From: Rossellomorea arthrocnemi
GTDB taxonomy: Bacteria; Bacillota; Bacilli; Bacillales; Bacillaceae_B
DNA: 64,000 bases
Assembly (NCBI RefSeq): GCF_904424705.1
Contig: NZ_CAJGBF010000004.1
Span: 242,340-306,339 of the forward strand
Direction of reading: 5' to 3'
This document shows, piece by piece, positions 17,968 to 27,758 of this stretch (the stretch's first letter is position 1; the number at the start of each line of letters is the position of its first letter). The position numbers were made by a program, and so were the translations under genes. The notes beneath the pieces were generated by a model that was not told the DNA's origin, ran no database searches, and saw only the letters and a list, made by a program, of their open reading frames with translations.

Positions 17968-18401
17968 TATTCGCTCACCCCAATCGTTTGAATAATGGTC
18001 ATGGTGACCCCGATGACAACCAGATACACGCCTGTATCAAACAGCACGGCCGTATGCAGCGATGTCTTTCCTAACAGGGGAAGATGAAAATAATCATACG
18101 CATGGGTGAGGAACGGGACATCGAATAACAAGGCCCCTGCCCCTGTAGCCACGGAGAATAACAGACCGATTGCTGTTATGATCTTGTAATCCACCGGTAA
18201 TATGGTGGCGACGGTCTTGATATCATACGCCAGTAACAACAGCACGATGGCTGCCGACGTCATCAAGCCCCCAATAAATCCTCCCCCCGGGGTATAGTGA
18301 CCCGAGAAAAAAAGTCGTAATGAAAACAGGATGATAATGAATGCGACCACATTGGTGACGGTCTGCAGGATGACATCATTTGTTTTTACTTTTGCTTTCA
18401 T
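17967..18401 (-). CDS. mrpB: Mrp Na+/H+ antiporter subunit B
   Basis: A 144-residue membrane subunit with four hydrophobic segments. [20 protein letters not shown] near 28-47 is the MnhB signature; [16 protein letters not shown] residues close the protein. The ATG overlaps the mrpA stop (ATGA), a standard arrangement in this operon. Confidence 0.94.
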   Translation of the reverse strand: MKAKVKTNDVILQTVTNVVAFIIILFSLRLFFSGHYTPGGGFIGGLMTSAAIVLLLLAYDIKTVATILPVDYKIITAIGLLFSVATGAGALLFDVPFLTHAYDYFHLPLLGKTSLHTAVLFDTGVYLVVIGVTMTIIQTIGVSE

Positions 18402-20803
18402 CCTTCATCCCTCCTTGTAAGACGCAATTTAATCATGGAGAATATGCCCAGTGCCGCAATGGCCAAGACGCAAATCTCAAACATGGTATCAAACCCACGG
18501 AAGTCAACCAGAATAACGTTGACCATATTCTCCCCGCCGGCTTTATCATGGGTATTTTCAATATAGTATTTCGAAATGGATTCAAACATTTTCGAACTGT
18601 AGGAAGAGATGGCAAATAACGTGACCACCACACCAACCCCGATCGATATGAGTGCATTACCCAGTTTGAACCGCATCCGTTCTTCATGTCTGCTTAACTG
18701 AGGCAGGTGATAGAAACACAGTAAGAATAAGGCTACCGACACGGTTTCAATAACAAGCTGTGTCAGGGCCAGGTCCGGTGCCCGGAATAATACGAAAAAC
18801 AGTGAAACAGTGTATCCTGCGGCACCGAGGGATATGATCGATGTTAATCGTGACTTCGCGAACAGAATGGTAACCGAACTGATCACAAGAAGAAGAGCGA
18901 TGGCGATTTCATAGACCCCGACAGGCGCAAGATGTTTCGTATTGATGGCAAATGCCCCTTTAAACCATAGGGCAAACAGAGATACGGCAATCAGGAACGA
19001 GAAGATGTACACCAGGTAAGTTCGAATGAACCCAGTCATATATCCGCTCGTGAAGTTCTTTGCCCCACGTTCGCTCCTGACCAGTCCTCCATCATAAAAA
19101 GAGTTCAATGTTAAGCGTTCAGGAATCCATGAGTAGACCTTTTTCCAAGATGGAAGCAGGAGGTACAACAGAATCCCGATTAGAATAACCCCAAAGGTCA
19201 TGAATAACTCGGGTGTAGGTCCATGCCAGAAAGAAATATGAGTCTCGACTGCATGTCCATCCTGAATCAGGCTTGGTGTAATGGCAGCCACTGCCGGCGC
19301 AATGATCCGTTCTGACAGGATATTCGGAAAGAAACCGAAAATGACGACAAGTGAAGCTAAAATAATTGGTGAAATCAACATGCCAAGAGGTGCTTCATGC
19401 GGTTTTTTTTCAAGTTTTTCCGGTTGGTGCTTCCCGGTGAAGGTTTTGAAGACCAGGATCATACTGTAAATAAAAGTGAACACACTTCCTACCCATGCGA
19501 GGAGCGGGAAGATCATGCCGAAAGTATCTAAGTTGAAAATATCCATTTCAAGGACCCTGACCATACCCGTAAAGAACATTTCCTTGGATAGGAACCCGTT
19601 GAAAGGAGGGAGCCCGGCCATGGAGAAAGCACCAATGATGGCAATGGTAAACGTGATAGGCATGAAGTTCATCAGCCCGCCAAGCTTTCGGATATCCCTC
19701 GTACCCGTTTCGTGATCAATGATCCCGACGACCATGAATAAACTTCCTTTGAATGTCGCATGGTTGATCAAATGGAAAACGGCTGCTAGTGTGGCAACCA
19801 TATAAATATTATTATCCAATTGCGTATAGTGAAGGGCAGCCGCCCCTACTCCCAGTAAGGACATGATGAGACCAAGCTGACTGACTGTGGAAAAGGCGAG
19901 AATCCCTTTCAAATCCGTCTGTTTCACAGCATTGAACGATCCCCAGAATAAGGTGAAAATCCCTACTCCTCCAACAAGCCATAACCAAACGCTTGATTCT
20001 GCGAATACGGGACTTAATCGTGCAACAAGATAGATTCCGGCTTTAACCATTGTGGCAGAATGCAGATACGCACTGACAGGTGTAGGTGCTTCCATGGCAT
20101 CAGGCAGCCAGATATGAAATGGGAACTGAGCGGATTTCGTGAAAGCTCCTAATAGTACAAGGAGTAAAGCTGGAAGGAATAGTGCCTGTGACATAAGCTG
20201 ATCAGCTTGTACGACTAATTCCCTGATGCTGAAGGTCCCGCCCATGAGATAAAGAAGCAGGAATCCTCCAAGCATGCTCAGTCCGCCAAAGACCGTAATG
20301 AGCATGGATTTCAGTGCACCGTATCTTGAACGCTCGCGATGATACCAATAACCGATCAATAAGAATGAAGAAATGGAAGTGAATTCCCAGAACATATAAA
20401 GAACGATTACGTTGTCGGATAGAACAACACCGAGCATCGCTCCCATAAACATCATTAGGTACACATAAAAGTTATGTAATTGCTCCTTCTTCTTATCTAA
20501 GTAATAAACCGAGTAAAGGACTACAAGTGAACCGATCCCTGTGATGAGCATGGCAAAAAGTAATCCGAGGCCATCCACATAAGCGATGAAGTTAATCCCG
20601 AAGGAAGGCATCCACTCCAAGGTTTCCTTAACCGTATCTCCGTTCTTCGTAATGGAGATGAATTGAAAAAAGTATGTAAATAAAGCTACTGGCAACAAAA
20701 GGACGAACCAGCCGGTATGTACATTCCGAAATGCTTTATAAAGAAATGGAATGAGTAGGGCAAATAAAAAAGGCGATACAATAGCCCAATGTAATAAAGT
20801 CAT
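18398..20803 (-). CDS. mrpA: Mrp Na+/H+ antiporter subunit A
   Basis: The 801-residue large subunit, first gene of the operon. The N-terminal 500 residues are NuoL-like with VLYMFWEFTSISSFLLIGYW near 133 (key glutamate), TKSAQFPFHIWLPDAMEAPT near 222 (key lysine) and HLINHATFKGSLFMVVGIID near 345. The C-terminal part after about residue 600 is the MrpA-specific extension related to NuoJ/MbhD, ending in FRGFDTMFEICVLAIAALG. About 20 transmembrane helices. The ATG follows AAGGGGGG. Together with MrpB-G it forms the sodium/proton antiporter used in pH and Na+ homeostasis. Confidence 0.96.
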   Translation of the reverse strand: MTLLHWAIVSPFLFALLIPFLYKAFRNVHTGWFVLLLPVALFTYFFQFISITKNGDTVKETLEWMPSFGINFIAYVDGLGLLFAMLITGIGSLVVLYSVYYLDKKKEQLHNFYVYLMMFMGAMLGVVLSDNVIVLYMFWEFTSISSFLLIGYWYHRERSRYGALKSMLITVFGGLSMLGGFLLLYLMGGTFSIRELVVQADQLMSQALFLPALLLVLLGAFTKSAQFPFHIWLPDAMEAPTPVSAYLHSATMVKAGIYLVARLSPVFAESSVWLWLVGGVGIFTLFWGSFNAVKQTDLKGILAFSTVSQLGLIMSLLGVGAAALHYTQLDNNIYMVATLAAVFHLINHATFKGSLFMVVGIIDHETGTRDIRKLGGLMNFMPITFTIAIIGAFSMAGLPPFNGFLSKEMFFTGMVRVLEMDIFNLDTFGMIFPLLAWVGSVFTFIYSMILVFKTFTGKHQPEKLEKKPHEAPLGMLISPIILASLVVIFGFFPNILSERIIAPAVAAITPSLIQDGHAVETHISFWHGPTPELFMTFGVILIGILLYLLLPSWKKVYSWIPERLTLNSFYDGGLVRSERGAKNFTSGYMTGFIRTYLVYIFSFLIAVSLFALWFKGAFAINTKHLAPVGVYEIAIALLLVISSVTILFAKSRLTSIISLGAAGYTVSLFFVLFRAPDLALTQLVIETVSVALFLLCFYHLPQLSRHEERMRFKLGNALISIGVGVVVTLFAISSYSSKMFESISKYYIENTHDKAGGENMVNVILVDFRGFDTMFEICVLAIAALGIFSMIKLRLTRRDEG

Positions 20804-21104
20804 TTAAAACCCCCCTTATATAAATTCATTTATTTTCAACATGATCTTATGTCAACCTTATTCATAAACTGACAACATTCTACACACCTTGACCGAAGTT
20901 GAACCTCAAAGAGCATTATAACGCAAAAAATAAATGCTTGCATTACTCAGCATCCCATCCATATCAGATAATTCATGAAGTATTAAATATGAAGATAGGC
21001 GGTATTCCAATATGAAAAATTTGTTGATTTTTCTCCTTAAATCGGGTGTCCTACAGAATAGTTTCGGTCAATTTGGAGAATCCTATCCATAAGGTGGTGA
21101 AGTT
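20804..21104. other. Intergenic region between mrpA and a small divergent gene
   Basis: No gene recognised. It must contain the mrp operon promoter (minus strand) and that of the small plus-strand gene; I could not fix either. Confidence 0.5.
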
Positions 21105-21362
21105 ATGAAAAAGAAAACAGTAGCGGTTACATCGATATTTTTTGCTTTTTTTGGTTTTGCGTGGATGGTTGAAACGGAAGACCGGTTTAATCGGGGGATC
21201 ATTGAAACGGAAGACCCGACGAGTATGAATATCCAACCTGTTCAATACGGGGAAACGGAAGAAGTGGAAGAGGAGATAACGAAAGAACCTGTTCCCGGGA
21301 GACAACCCTTTGGATCCAGGGAATACATTAGAGTAGTGCCACATACCAATCTTCAACATTGA
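21105..21362 (+). CDS. Small exported acidic protein of unknown function
   Basis: An 85-residue protein I do not recognise. Lysines at residues 2-4 and a hydrophobic stretch (TVAVTSIFFAFFGFAWM) suggest a signal peptide or membrane anchor. The remainder is very acidic and contains a short internal echo: VETEDRF then IETEDPT, 13 residues apart, followed by QYGETEEVEEEI. GGTGGTGAAG precedes the ATG and a hairpin (about 21364-21396, CTGTCCTTTC against GAAGGGGCAG) with a T6 run follows, which supports a real gene over the overlapping minus-strand frame. Confidence 0.65.
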   Translation: MKKKTVAVTSIFFAFFGFAWMVETEDRFNRGIIETEDPTSMNIQPVQYGETEEVEEEITKEPVPGRQPFGSREYIRVVPHTNLQH

Positions 21363-21363
21363 A

Positions 21364-21401
21364 GCTGTCCTTTCTTCCAGTATAGAAGGGGCAGTTTTTT
21401 A
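21364..21401 (+). terminator. Terminator after the small acidic-protein gene
   Basis: Ten-base stem with two G-T pairs, followed by TTTTTT. Confidence 0.65.
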
Positions 21402-21525
21402 CTTTGTTAGCAATAAGAATAGATAGGTATTTTGTCCTTGTCCCTTCTGTTTCTATACCCTTTTCAAGATTCCCATAAACGATTATGATGAGAGTGGATG
21501 AAGAATGGTTATGGGAGAGTTTTGA

Positions 21526-22101
21526 GTGAAAAATACATACTTAACAAGTTACTTACCCCTTTTTTCAATATTATTGTTTAGTCTTACGTTTTCCGTTTAT
21601 GGAGTGGAAGTATTCGTAGACGTATTTAAAAAAATCGGCGTTTACCCCGGCATGAGGGAGTTTTTATCCGATATACAGCTTAAGCTTGCCATTTTGGTCC
21701 TGTTAATGGTTGCTTTTTTCATGGTGTTTGCGGCTTTAAAACTGATCGCGGAGACAATCAATGGTGTATCCATGCTGTTTTTTGCCACGGATTCGGATGG
21801 GCAGTTGTATAATCTTGTTCGTTCAGGCTCGATGATCTACTTCATCGGGGGTCTGGTGTCTGTAGTGAGTCTAAAGTCCTTCTTAGGGCTTTTCATCATA
21901 TTTGCACTTAGTTCTATTTCTTATTTTATCTATTTTGTGTATAAAATCAGTCCGTCCCTCTCGAAATGGGGGGTCTTCGGAGTGGTGAGTTTACAGATGT
22001 TCTCATGGTCATCGTTGTTTTTGACGATTTTCTTTGTTTTTCTGAAGCTTTATAATGGAGTGATGGCAAGTTTGCCGATAATGTCGAAGGTGAAATTATA
22101 A
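21526..22101 (+). CDS. yufK: YufK family membrane protein (DUF5366)
   Basis: A 191-residue integral membrane protein with about five hydrophobic segments (about 8-28, 48-72, 103-122, 125-142, 155-178). The opening MKNTYLTSYLPL, the central LKLIAETINGVSMLFFATD and the closing FLKLYNGVMASLPI match what I recall of B. subtilis YufK, which also lies between pbpD/yuxK and the mrp region. The GTG start has GGGAGAG upstream. Function unknown. A strong terminator shared with pbpD follows. Confidence 0.8.
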   Translation: MKNTYLTSYLPLFSILLFSLTFSVYGVEVFVDVFKKIGVYPGMREFLSDIQLKLAILVLLMVAFFMVFAALKLIAETINGVSMLFFATDSDGQLYNLVRSGSMIYFIGGLVSVVSLKSFLGLFIIFALSSISYFIYFVYKISPSLSKWGVFGVVSLQMFSWSSLFLTIFFVFLKLYNGVMASLPIMSKVKL

Positions 22102-22105
22102 AAGG

Positions 22106-22142
22106 AAAAGCGTCTGCAGACCATTCTGCAGACGCTTTTTTT
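22106..22142. terminator. Bidirectional terminator between yufK and pbpD
   Basis: Perfect 15-bp stem AAAAGCGTCTGCAGA/TCTGCAGACGCTTTT around CCAT, then T run. Confidence 0.92.
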
Positions 22143-22151
22143 GGTTTCAGG

Positions 22152-23999
22152 TCATTTCATGATTTCCTGCCAGATTTTATGGCTTGGGCGCTGATGTTCG
22201 ATCTGGCTCATATTACGGGGGATGTCATGCCCTACCCATACCCCGGTTGTGAGAGAGTCAGTTAGCCCGATCACCCAGTAATCATGATAGTTATTGGTCG
22301 TTCCGGTTTTGATTCCTACATAGGGTTTGGATACGTAGGCGGCTTTTCCGGTTCCCACTGTTGCTCCTTCGTTGAGCATTTTTCTTATTTTAGAAGTAGT
22401 GGCTTGCGACCAAACCTTCTTCGGATCTTCTTTCCATTGATAAAGGATTTTTCCATTATAGTCTTTCACGTGAACGATGGCATGACTTTCCTGATACCTT
22501 CCATTAATAAAAGAGGTATAGGCCTCCGTCAATTCAAGGGGACTCATCCCATAAGTAAAACCACCCACAGAAGAGGCATAGGTTTTGTCTTTACTTGTCA
22601 CCTTTTCAAAGGAAAAAGGGGATATGGATTGGAAGGCTTTTTCTATGCCGACTTTTTCCATGAGTCGAACCGCCGAGCCATTATAAGATTGTGCCAGGGA
22701 TTGTTTCAGCGTCACTTTACCCGGCTGGACTCCTCCATAGTTGACTGGACAATACTCACCGATACAATACTGATTGGCATTCACTTTGTCATTGATGCCT
22801 GCCTTGAATTTCTCAATATAGGGAGCGTATACAAGCAGCGGTTTTATCACTGACCCTGGCTGTCGAAAGGCTTGAAACGCATGATTGAAATTATACTTCT
22901 GGTAGTTCATTCCCCCGGATAAGGCGACAATGTCCCTGGTGTTGTTGTCGATAGTGACGGTGGCTCCCTGCAATTCTTCATTCAGTTGTTCGTTCAAAGC
23001 CCGTACACTTTTTTGTTGAAGTGCAGGCTGCAAAGCCGTTTGAATCCGGACCCCTGACGAAATCACGTCCTGAAAACGTTCTTCGAGATTCTCGGCGATC
23101 CGCTTCTTTTCTTCTGCTGTAGAAGCATTTTCCAATTCGAGCTTAAAGCCTTCATTGAAAGCAATCAGGTCTTTTAGCTCGTTTTCCACATAAAAGGCAT
23201 AATCTGGATACAGATCTGTCTTCTTACGGACATTCAAAGTAATCGGAACTTTCTTCAATTTCTCCGCTTCATCCTTGGATAGCTTTGACGTGCTCACAAG
23301 GATATCAATCAGTCGTTCCTGTCGAACTTTTGTTTGATCAAAATGGTCAATGGGATCATACTTACCCGGGTTATTCGGGATCGAAGCAATAAACGCCATC
23401 TCCGCTTGATTGAGCTCGGTGACACTTTTTTGAAAATAATATTGGGAAGCTGTTTCAATTCCATACACACCGTTGCTGAAGTAAATCACATTCATGTATA
23501 ACTCCAGTATTTCATCTTTTGACAAGGATTGTTCAATTTCGTGGGCGTAGAATAGCTCTGTCAATTTACGATTATATGTTTTTTCCTGTCCCAAATATAA
23601 GTTCCGGGCAAGCTGCTGGGTAATGGTGCTTCCCCCCTGTTGGATATGGGTGAACACAAGGTTTTTCACAACAGCCCGCAGAATGGCACCTGCATCGAAA
23701 CCGACGTGCTCGTAAAAGTGCTGATCTTCTGAAGCAACAAGGATATCCTTTAGAAATGCTGGGATCTTATCGTCGGGTGCATAGAGACGATAAGGACGAT
23801 TCACCTCGGAAAAGACCTTACCGTCCTGATCAAGGAGTAAGCTCGTGCGGTTCAGGTCGATGGTGTCAGTACTTACAGTGTGCTCCAATTCCTGTTGAAA
23901 GCTTTGTACCTTATTCCATTCGTCTGTCGCAAAAAATAATGTGGTAAAAAAGATGAGTACAAAACTAATTACCGTTACATATCCTGCAAAAACTCTCAT
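22152..23999 (-). CDS. pbpD: Class A penicillin-binding protein PBP4
   Basis: A 615-residue bifunctional peptidoglycan synthase anchored by an N-terminal helix (about 4-23). The glycosyltransferase (GT51) domain has SEDQHFYEHVGFD near 91 (catalytic glutamate), GGSTITQQLARNLYLG near 121 and the second catalytic region EILELYMNVIYFSNGVYGIE near 163. The transpeptidase domain has the nucleophile in GSVIKPLL (near 384), S-Y-N (near 443) and IKTGTTNNYHDYW (near 567). B. subtilis pbpD is of the same length and also neighbours yuxJ. It builds glycan strands and cross-links them outside the membrane. Confidence 0.94.
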   Translation of the reverse strand: MRVFAGYVTVISFVLIFFTTLFFATDEWNKVQSFQQELEHTVSTDTIDLNRTSLLLDQDGKVFSEVNRPYRLYAPDDKIPAFLKDILVASEDQHFYEHVGFDAGAILRAVVKNLVFTHIQQGGSTITQQLARNLYLGQEKTYNRKLTELFYAHEIEQSLSKDEILELYMNVIYFSNGVYGIETASQYYFQKSVTELNQAEMAFIASIPNNPGKYDPIDHFDQTKVRQERLIDILVSTSKLSKDEAEKLKKVPITLNVRKKTDLYPDYAFYVENELKDLIAFNEGFKLELENASTAEEKKRIAENLEERFQDVISSGVRIQTALQPALQQKSVRALNEQLNEELQGATVTIDNNTRDIVALSGGMNYQKYNFNHAFQAFRQPGSVIKPLLVYAPYIEKFKAGINDKVNANQYCIGEYCPVNYGGVQPGKVTLKQSLAQSYNGSAVRLMEKVGIEKAFQSISPFSFEKVTSKDKTYASSVGGFTYGMSPLELTEAYTSFINGRYQESHAIVHVKDYNGKILYQWKEDPKKVWSQATTSKIRKMLNEGATVGTGKAAYVSKPYVGIKTGTTNNYHDYWVIGLTDSLTTGVWVGHDIPRNMSQIEHQRPSHKIWQEIMK

Positions 24000-24015
24000 A
24001 TCTCACTCTACTTTT

Positions 24016-25236
24016 CTAGTAATCTTTCACATGGCTGGTTGTGTCAGAATGACGTATACTCCACCATAATAATCCAAATGCCCCCAAGAATAAAGCACCT
24101 GTTACATAAAATACGGAAGAAATGCCAATATAGCCGGACACGATACCACCAAAGGCAGGGCCGATTACATTTCCTAAAAACCGAAAACTTTGATTATATC
24201 CGAGGACTTCCCCTTGCATGCTTAAAGGTGCTTCCTGGCGGATGTAGGCCGTAACGCAGGGAATCATGCCGCCGATGGCGATTCCGAAAAGGAACCGGAA
24301 CAGGACAAGCTGCCATAATTCGACTGCCAGTGCCTGTGGAACGATGAAGATAGATGCCAGAACGAGAAGGATTGATAATACCTTTTCATACCCGATATCA
24401 TCACCGAGCTGACCCCATCGTCTCGTGGCAAGCAAATTTCCGAAACCAGTAGCTGAAAAAGCAATCCCTGCCAAAAATGCCAGATTCGAAGAAGAAGTGA
24501 GCTCATCTACATACAGTGCGAGGAGCGGCTGTATGCTGAAATTCGCCACTTGAATCAATAATGACAGCAAAAGCACCGTCACAAGTAGTTTGTGGCTGAA
24601 TATATGCTGAAGGACTTCTTTACTGGAATACTTGTTTCTTTGATTTCGCTGCTCCTTGCTCCGCTCCTCGTTAATTCCAAACAATACGACGGTTGCAGCC
24701 GTTGCTATAGCAATGGAAGTGAAGATGAATGTGTAGGAAAAACCTACATTGTCTGCTAAGAGTCCGCCAATCACCGGTCCGAATAACCCGCCGGATACCG
24801 TTCCCATCTGCAGGGTCCCGAGGGTCCGTCCCGCTTCTTCTTTTGGAGTCTGGGATGAAATAAGGGCCATCGATGTAGGAATGAAGCCTGTGACAGCCCC
24901 CATAATCATCCGGAGAATGAACAATCCCAAAACGGAATCCATAAAGCCCATTAAGAAGATGGACACAGCAATTCCGTATCCCGTGATCAGAAGGATCGGT
25001 TTATACCCATAACGATCCCCGATCCGTCCCCAAAGAGGAGAGATGAAGAACGCTGTCAAAAAAGTGACGCCGAAGACAAAACCTGACCAGCGCTGTACAT
25101 ATTCGTGGCTGTAAGTACCAAAGGTTTCAATGTAAAGAGATAAAAAGGGCAGCACCATTGTTGCACTTGCAGCTACCAAAAAATTGGCCGTGAGCATGAT
25201 GGCTAGATTCTTTTTTTTGTTGGAAATGGTAAACAC
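24016..25236 (-). CDS. yuxJ: YuxJ, major facilitator superfamily transporter
   Basis: A 406-residue drug/proton-antiporter-type MFS permease with 12 predicted helices in two halves. The loop-2/3 motif SPLWGRIGDRYGYKPIL is near residue 65-80, the second-half equivalent RRWGQLGDDIGYEKVL near 270, and motif C-like ALISSQTPKEEAGRTLG lies near 125. Substrate unknown. The frame opens at a GTG (25236) that overlaps AGAAGGTG; the true start may be slightly downstream, although no better ribosome site is visible. It follows pbpD closely upstream (17 bases between), so both are probably co-transcribed with yuxJ first. Confidence 0.85.
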   Translation of the reverse strand: MFTISNKKKNLAIMLTANFLVAASATMVLPFLSLYIETFGTYSHEYVQRWSGFVFGVTFLTAFFISPLWGRIGDRYGYKPILLITGYGIAVSIFLMGFMDSVLGLFILRMIMGAVTGFIPTSMALISSQTPKEEAGRTLGTLQMGTVSGGLFGPVIGGLLADNVGFSYTFIFTSIAIATAATVVLFGINEERSKEQRNQRNKYSSKEVLQHIFSHKLLVTVLLLSLLIQVANFSIQPLLALYVDELTSSSNLAFLAGIAFSATGFGNLLATRRWGQLGDDIGYEKVLSILLVLASIFIVPQALAVELWQLVLFRFLFGIAIGGMIPCVTAYIRQEAPLSMQGEVLGYNQSFRFLGNVIGPAFGGIVSGYIGISSVFYVTGALFLGAFGLLWWSIRHSDTTSHVKDY

Positions 25237-25534
25237 CTTCTATATGAATTTTTATTTCGTATACCTAAATATTCATTTTATTAAAGATTTGCTTCATAGT
25301 CCACCGAATAACATTTATTCACATGGAAAACGGGGATTTAGTCATAATTTCTAGACTCTGCATGATATAATGTAAGAATAAGAGGTATGGAGAAACGGTG
25401 CGTGCATCTATTTTTGAATATAGCGGTTCTCCAATTCGGAAGAAGCCAGGGAGTAAGAAATGCAACCAACATCGTGAAAAATTTTTATTATAGATGGATT
25501 GGGGTCTTATCTACATTTTGAGGAGGGAGTTTAA

Positions 25535-26155
25535 GTGGCGAAAGCGGAACAGCTTGTGTTTATAGATTTTGAGTTTTCTATGCCGGAACGACATAGAGTC
25601 CCCAAAGGTTTCTTCCCTGAAATCATTGAAGCCGGGGTAGTGGTGGTTCAGAATGGGCAAATGTCAGATACGTTTTCCTCTTACGTGAAACCGACTGCCT
25701 TTCCCAAACTGACCAACCGCTGCAAACGATTTTTATCTATTACCCAGAATGAAGTGGAGACAGGGATATCGTTCCAGTGCTTGATTGATTACTTTAACAG
25801 GTTAAATGATATGGGAGTCGCGAAGGTAGTGACGTGGGGAAACATGGATATGAAGGTACTGCGTGATAACTGCGCCCAGTCCGGCATACCGTTTCCTTTC
25901 CAAGCTCAATTCGTCGATTTATCCATGGAATACAAGCGCTTCTTTGGTGATCAAAATCAAACGGGCCTATGGAAGGCGGTCCAGGAATATGGGAGGGAAG
26001 GAGTCGGTAAGCACCATAAAGCATTAGATGATGCCCTCACCACTCAGCATATATACAACCTAGTCGAAAAAGACAAAAAATACCTCGATAAAGCCGAACC
26101 CACCACCATCGGAGACAGAATCGACCTCTCCAAATTCTACAACCAGCTCGCATGA
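25535..26155 (+). CDS. kapD: KapD, DEDDh 3'-5' exonuclease, inhibitor of the KinA sporulation pathway
   Basis: A 206-residue RNase T/DnaQ-like exonuclease. Exo I is FIDFEFSMPERHRVPKG (residues about 8-24), Exo II GNMDMKVLRDNC near 105, and Exo III KHHKALDDAL near 162 with its histidine and aspartate. In B. subtilis KapD lowers sporulation through the KinA branch of the phosphorelay. The GTG start follows GAGGAGG. The 298 bases upstream contain no other gene. It ends four bases before the palindromic terminator and faces kapB. Confidence 0.92.
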   Translation: MAKAEQLVFIDFEFSMPERHRVPKGFFPEIIEAGVVVVQNGQMSDTFSSYVKPTAFPKLTNRCKRFLSITQNEVETGISFQCLIDYFNRLNDMGVAKVVTWGNMDMKVLRDNCAQSGIPFPFQAQFVDLSMEYKRFFGDQNQTGLWKAVQEYGREGVGKHHKALDDALTTQHIYNLVEKDKKYLDKAEPTTIGDRIDLSKFYNQLA

Positions 26156-26157
26156 CA

Positions 26158-26200
26158 AGACGAGGGACGGACCTTCAGGTTGAAGGTCCGTCCCTCGTCT
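26158..26200. terminator. Bidirectional terminator, GGGACGGACCTT palindrome copy 2
   Basis: Perfect 20-bp stem (26158-26177/26181-26200) with a GGT loop, between convergent kapD and kapB. Confidence 0.9.
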
Positions 26201-26204
26201 TTAT

Positions 26205-26603
26205 TTAAAATGTGAGGTTATACATCAGTTCGTATTCCCTTTGGATGGACCGAAGTGTTTCAAGGCTCTTTAGCGCATGCGGGGAAGCATCTTTTTCCAG
26301 TTCGTCTTTTAATGTCGAGTAGGAATGGATCAATGTTTCATTGTAATCAGGGATATCTCCATCATATGGCTTGACCATTTTTTCCGGCATGTTTGCGCGC
26401 TCGCCGTGGGCAAGTGCTTTACGTTCATGGAACAAAGGAACATCCACAGCCTGGGGGTTATGCAGATCTCCTTGTCTGGGATGCTTTAATACAGCGAGAA
26501 TCTTTACCACAAAAGCACCAGGGCGTTCCCCCGTGACTTCCCCCACGTATTTACCCGTCTTATAAAAAGCCGTGACATAATCACCAATTTGAATGTTTTT
26601 CAT
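26205..26603 (-). CDS. kapB: KapB, kinase-associated lipoprotein-like protein B
   Basis: A 132-residue protein whose N-terminal half is a small beta-barrel (IGDYVTAFYKTGKYVGEV, then FVVKILAVLKHPRQGDLHNP) and whose C-terminal half is helical. In B. subtilis kapB is the second gene of the kinB operon and is needed for KinB kinase to trigger sporulation. Here kapB has its own strong ribosome site (GAGGAGG) and stands alone, facing kapD and divergent from a cyclophilin gene; kinB is not next to it. Confidence 0.9.
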   Translation of the reverse strand: MKNIQIGDYVTAFYKTGKYVGEVTGERPGAFVVKILAVLKHPRQGDLHNPQAVDVPLFHERKALAHGERANMPEKMVKPYDGDIPDYNETLIHSYSTLKDELEKDASPHALKSLETLRSIQREYELMYNLTF

Positions 26604-26698
26604 AAAAAACCTCCTCTATTGCATCAATCTCTATTATAATGAAAGCAGAATGAAACTGAGAAATAACTACTATAAAGGTAACATGTGGAGGTACATAT

Positions 26699-27436
26699 AT
26701 GAAGCGTTTAATGATCGTCATCCTATGTTTACTAGGTTTAACCCTTGCTGCTTGTGGACAAACAGAAAAGGGAGACACCGCAAAAGAAAAGCCAAAAGCA
26801 GATGAGAAACAGAAGACTTCGGAAGAAACCAAAGGAGATGAAAATATGACATATCCTCAGCTTACAACAGAAGTTGCTGAAAACGAGAAATTAGTCGAAA
26901 TGAAGACATCCATGGGAACCATCAAAATCAAGCTATTCCCTGAACAGGCTCCAAAGACTGTGGAAAACTTCATCACCCATAGTAAAGATGGTTATTATGA
27001 CGGTTTGAAATTCCACCGTGTCATCAAAGACTTCATGATCCAGGGTGGAGACCCGAAGGGAAATGGAACAGGTGGAGAAAGCATTTATGGTGAATCATTT
27101 GAAGATGAATTTTCCCCGGAATTATTCAATCTTCGCGGTGCCCTTTCCATGGCGAATGCCGGTCCTGATACGAATGGAAGTCAATTCTTCATCGTTCAGA
27201 AAAGTGACATCGACCCGAAATTGGAAGATCAAATGAAATCTGCAGGCTTCCCGGCAGAGATCATCGATGCATATATGGAAAATGGCGGGACTCCGTGGCT
27301 TGATCAGAAACACACTGTGTTCGGACAAGTGGTTGAAGGCATGGACATTGTGGATAAGATTGCAAACGTAGAAGTGGGCGCAAACGACCTTCCGAAAGAA
27401 GACGTCGTGATTGAAAGCATTAAGGTTGTAAAATAA
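26699..27436 (+). CDS. Lipoprotein peptidyl-prolyl isomerase (cyclophilin)
   Basis: A 245-residue protein with a lipoprotein signal peptide ending in the lipobox L-A-A-C (cysteine about residue 19), a charged linker rich in lysine and glutamate to about residue 45, then a full cyclophilin domain: [50 protein letters not shown] and [17 protein letters not shown]. The catalytic arginine of FHRV and the Q-x3-G / S-Q-F-F blocks are intact. It should act outside the membrane, tethered to it, assisting folding of exported proteins. B. subtilis PpiB is the cytosolic relative. Confidence 0.93.
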   Translation: MKRLMIVILCLLGLTLAACGQTEKGDTAKEKPKADEKQKTSEETKGDENMTYPQLTTEVAENEKLVEMKTSMGTIKIKLFPEQAPKTVENFITHSKDGYYDGLKFHRVIKDFMIQGGDPKGNGTGGESIYGESFEDEFSPELFNLRGALSMANAGPDTNGSQFFIVQKSDIDPKLEDQMKSAGFPAEIIDAYMENGGTPWLDQKHTVFGQVVEGMDIVDKIANVEVGANDLPKEDVVIESIKVVK

Positions 27437-27442
27437 TCGTTG

Positions 27443-27482
27443 AAGAGCTGTGAACGCCATTTTGGGGTTTACAGCTCTTTTT
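27443..27482 (+). terminator. Terminator of the lipoprotein cyclophilin gene
   Basis: Stem AAGAGCTGTGAAC against GTTTACAGCTCTT with one G-T pair, then a T run. Confidence 0.85.
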
Positions 27483-27527
27483 ATAAGCTGGTTTTGTATA
27501 TTTGGTTGCTATTAAAAAGAAAAGTGG

Positions 27528-27580
27528 ATTGTTGATTTCCCCTCCAAGTACCCACTTTCCGGGTGTCGTAAGTTGAGCGG
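27528..27580. repeat. Remnant of the Bacillus-type structured repeat
   Basis: TTGTTGATTTCCCCTCCAAG followed by TACCCACTTTCCGGG resembles TTGGTTGATTTCCACTCCAG and the sequence after it at 48573-48602. The rest of this 322-base gap shows no gene. Confidence 0.45.
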
Positions 27581-27758
27581 TAAATACTACCTTTGAAAGA
27601 AAGGAGTCATCTTATATAAGGAAAGAAAGACTATTTCCTCGGAAATTGTCGGATCGTCGTTCAATAAATCGTTAAAAACCGTGACGATTTGAAGTTGGTT
27701 TGTCCTTTACACAGTTGTTATAATGGACAAAGAGTTTGTTTTTCGAAAGGAGCTTACC

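Noticed and set aside
21051..21359. A 102-codon minus-strand frame opposite the small acidic-protein gene
   Set aside because: The plus-strand frame has the ribosome site, an export signal and a terminator; the minus frame has none.
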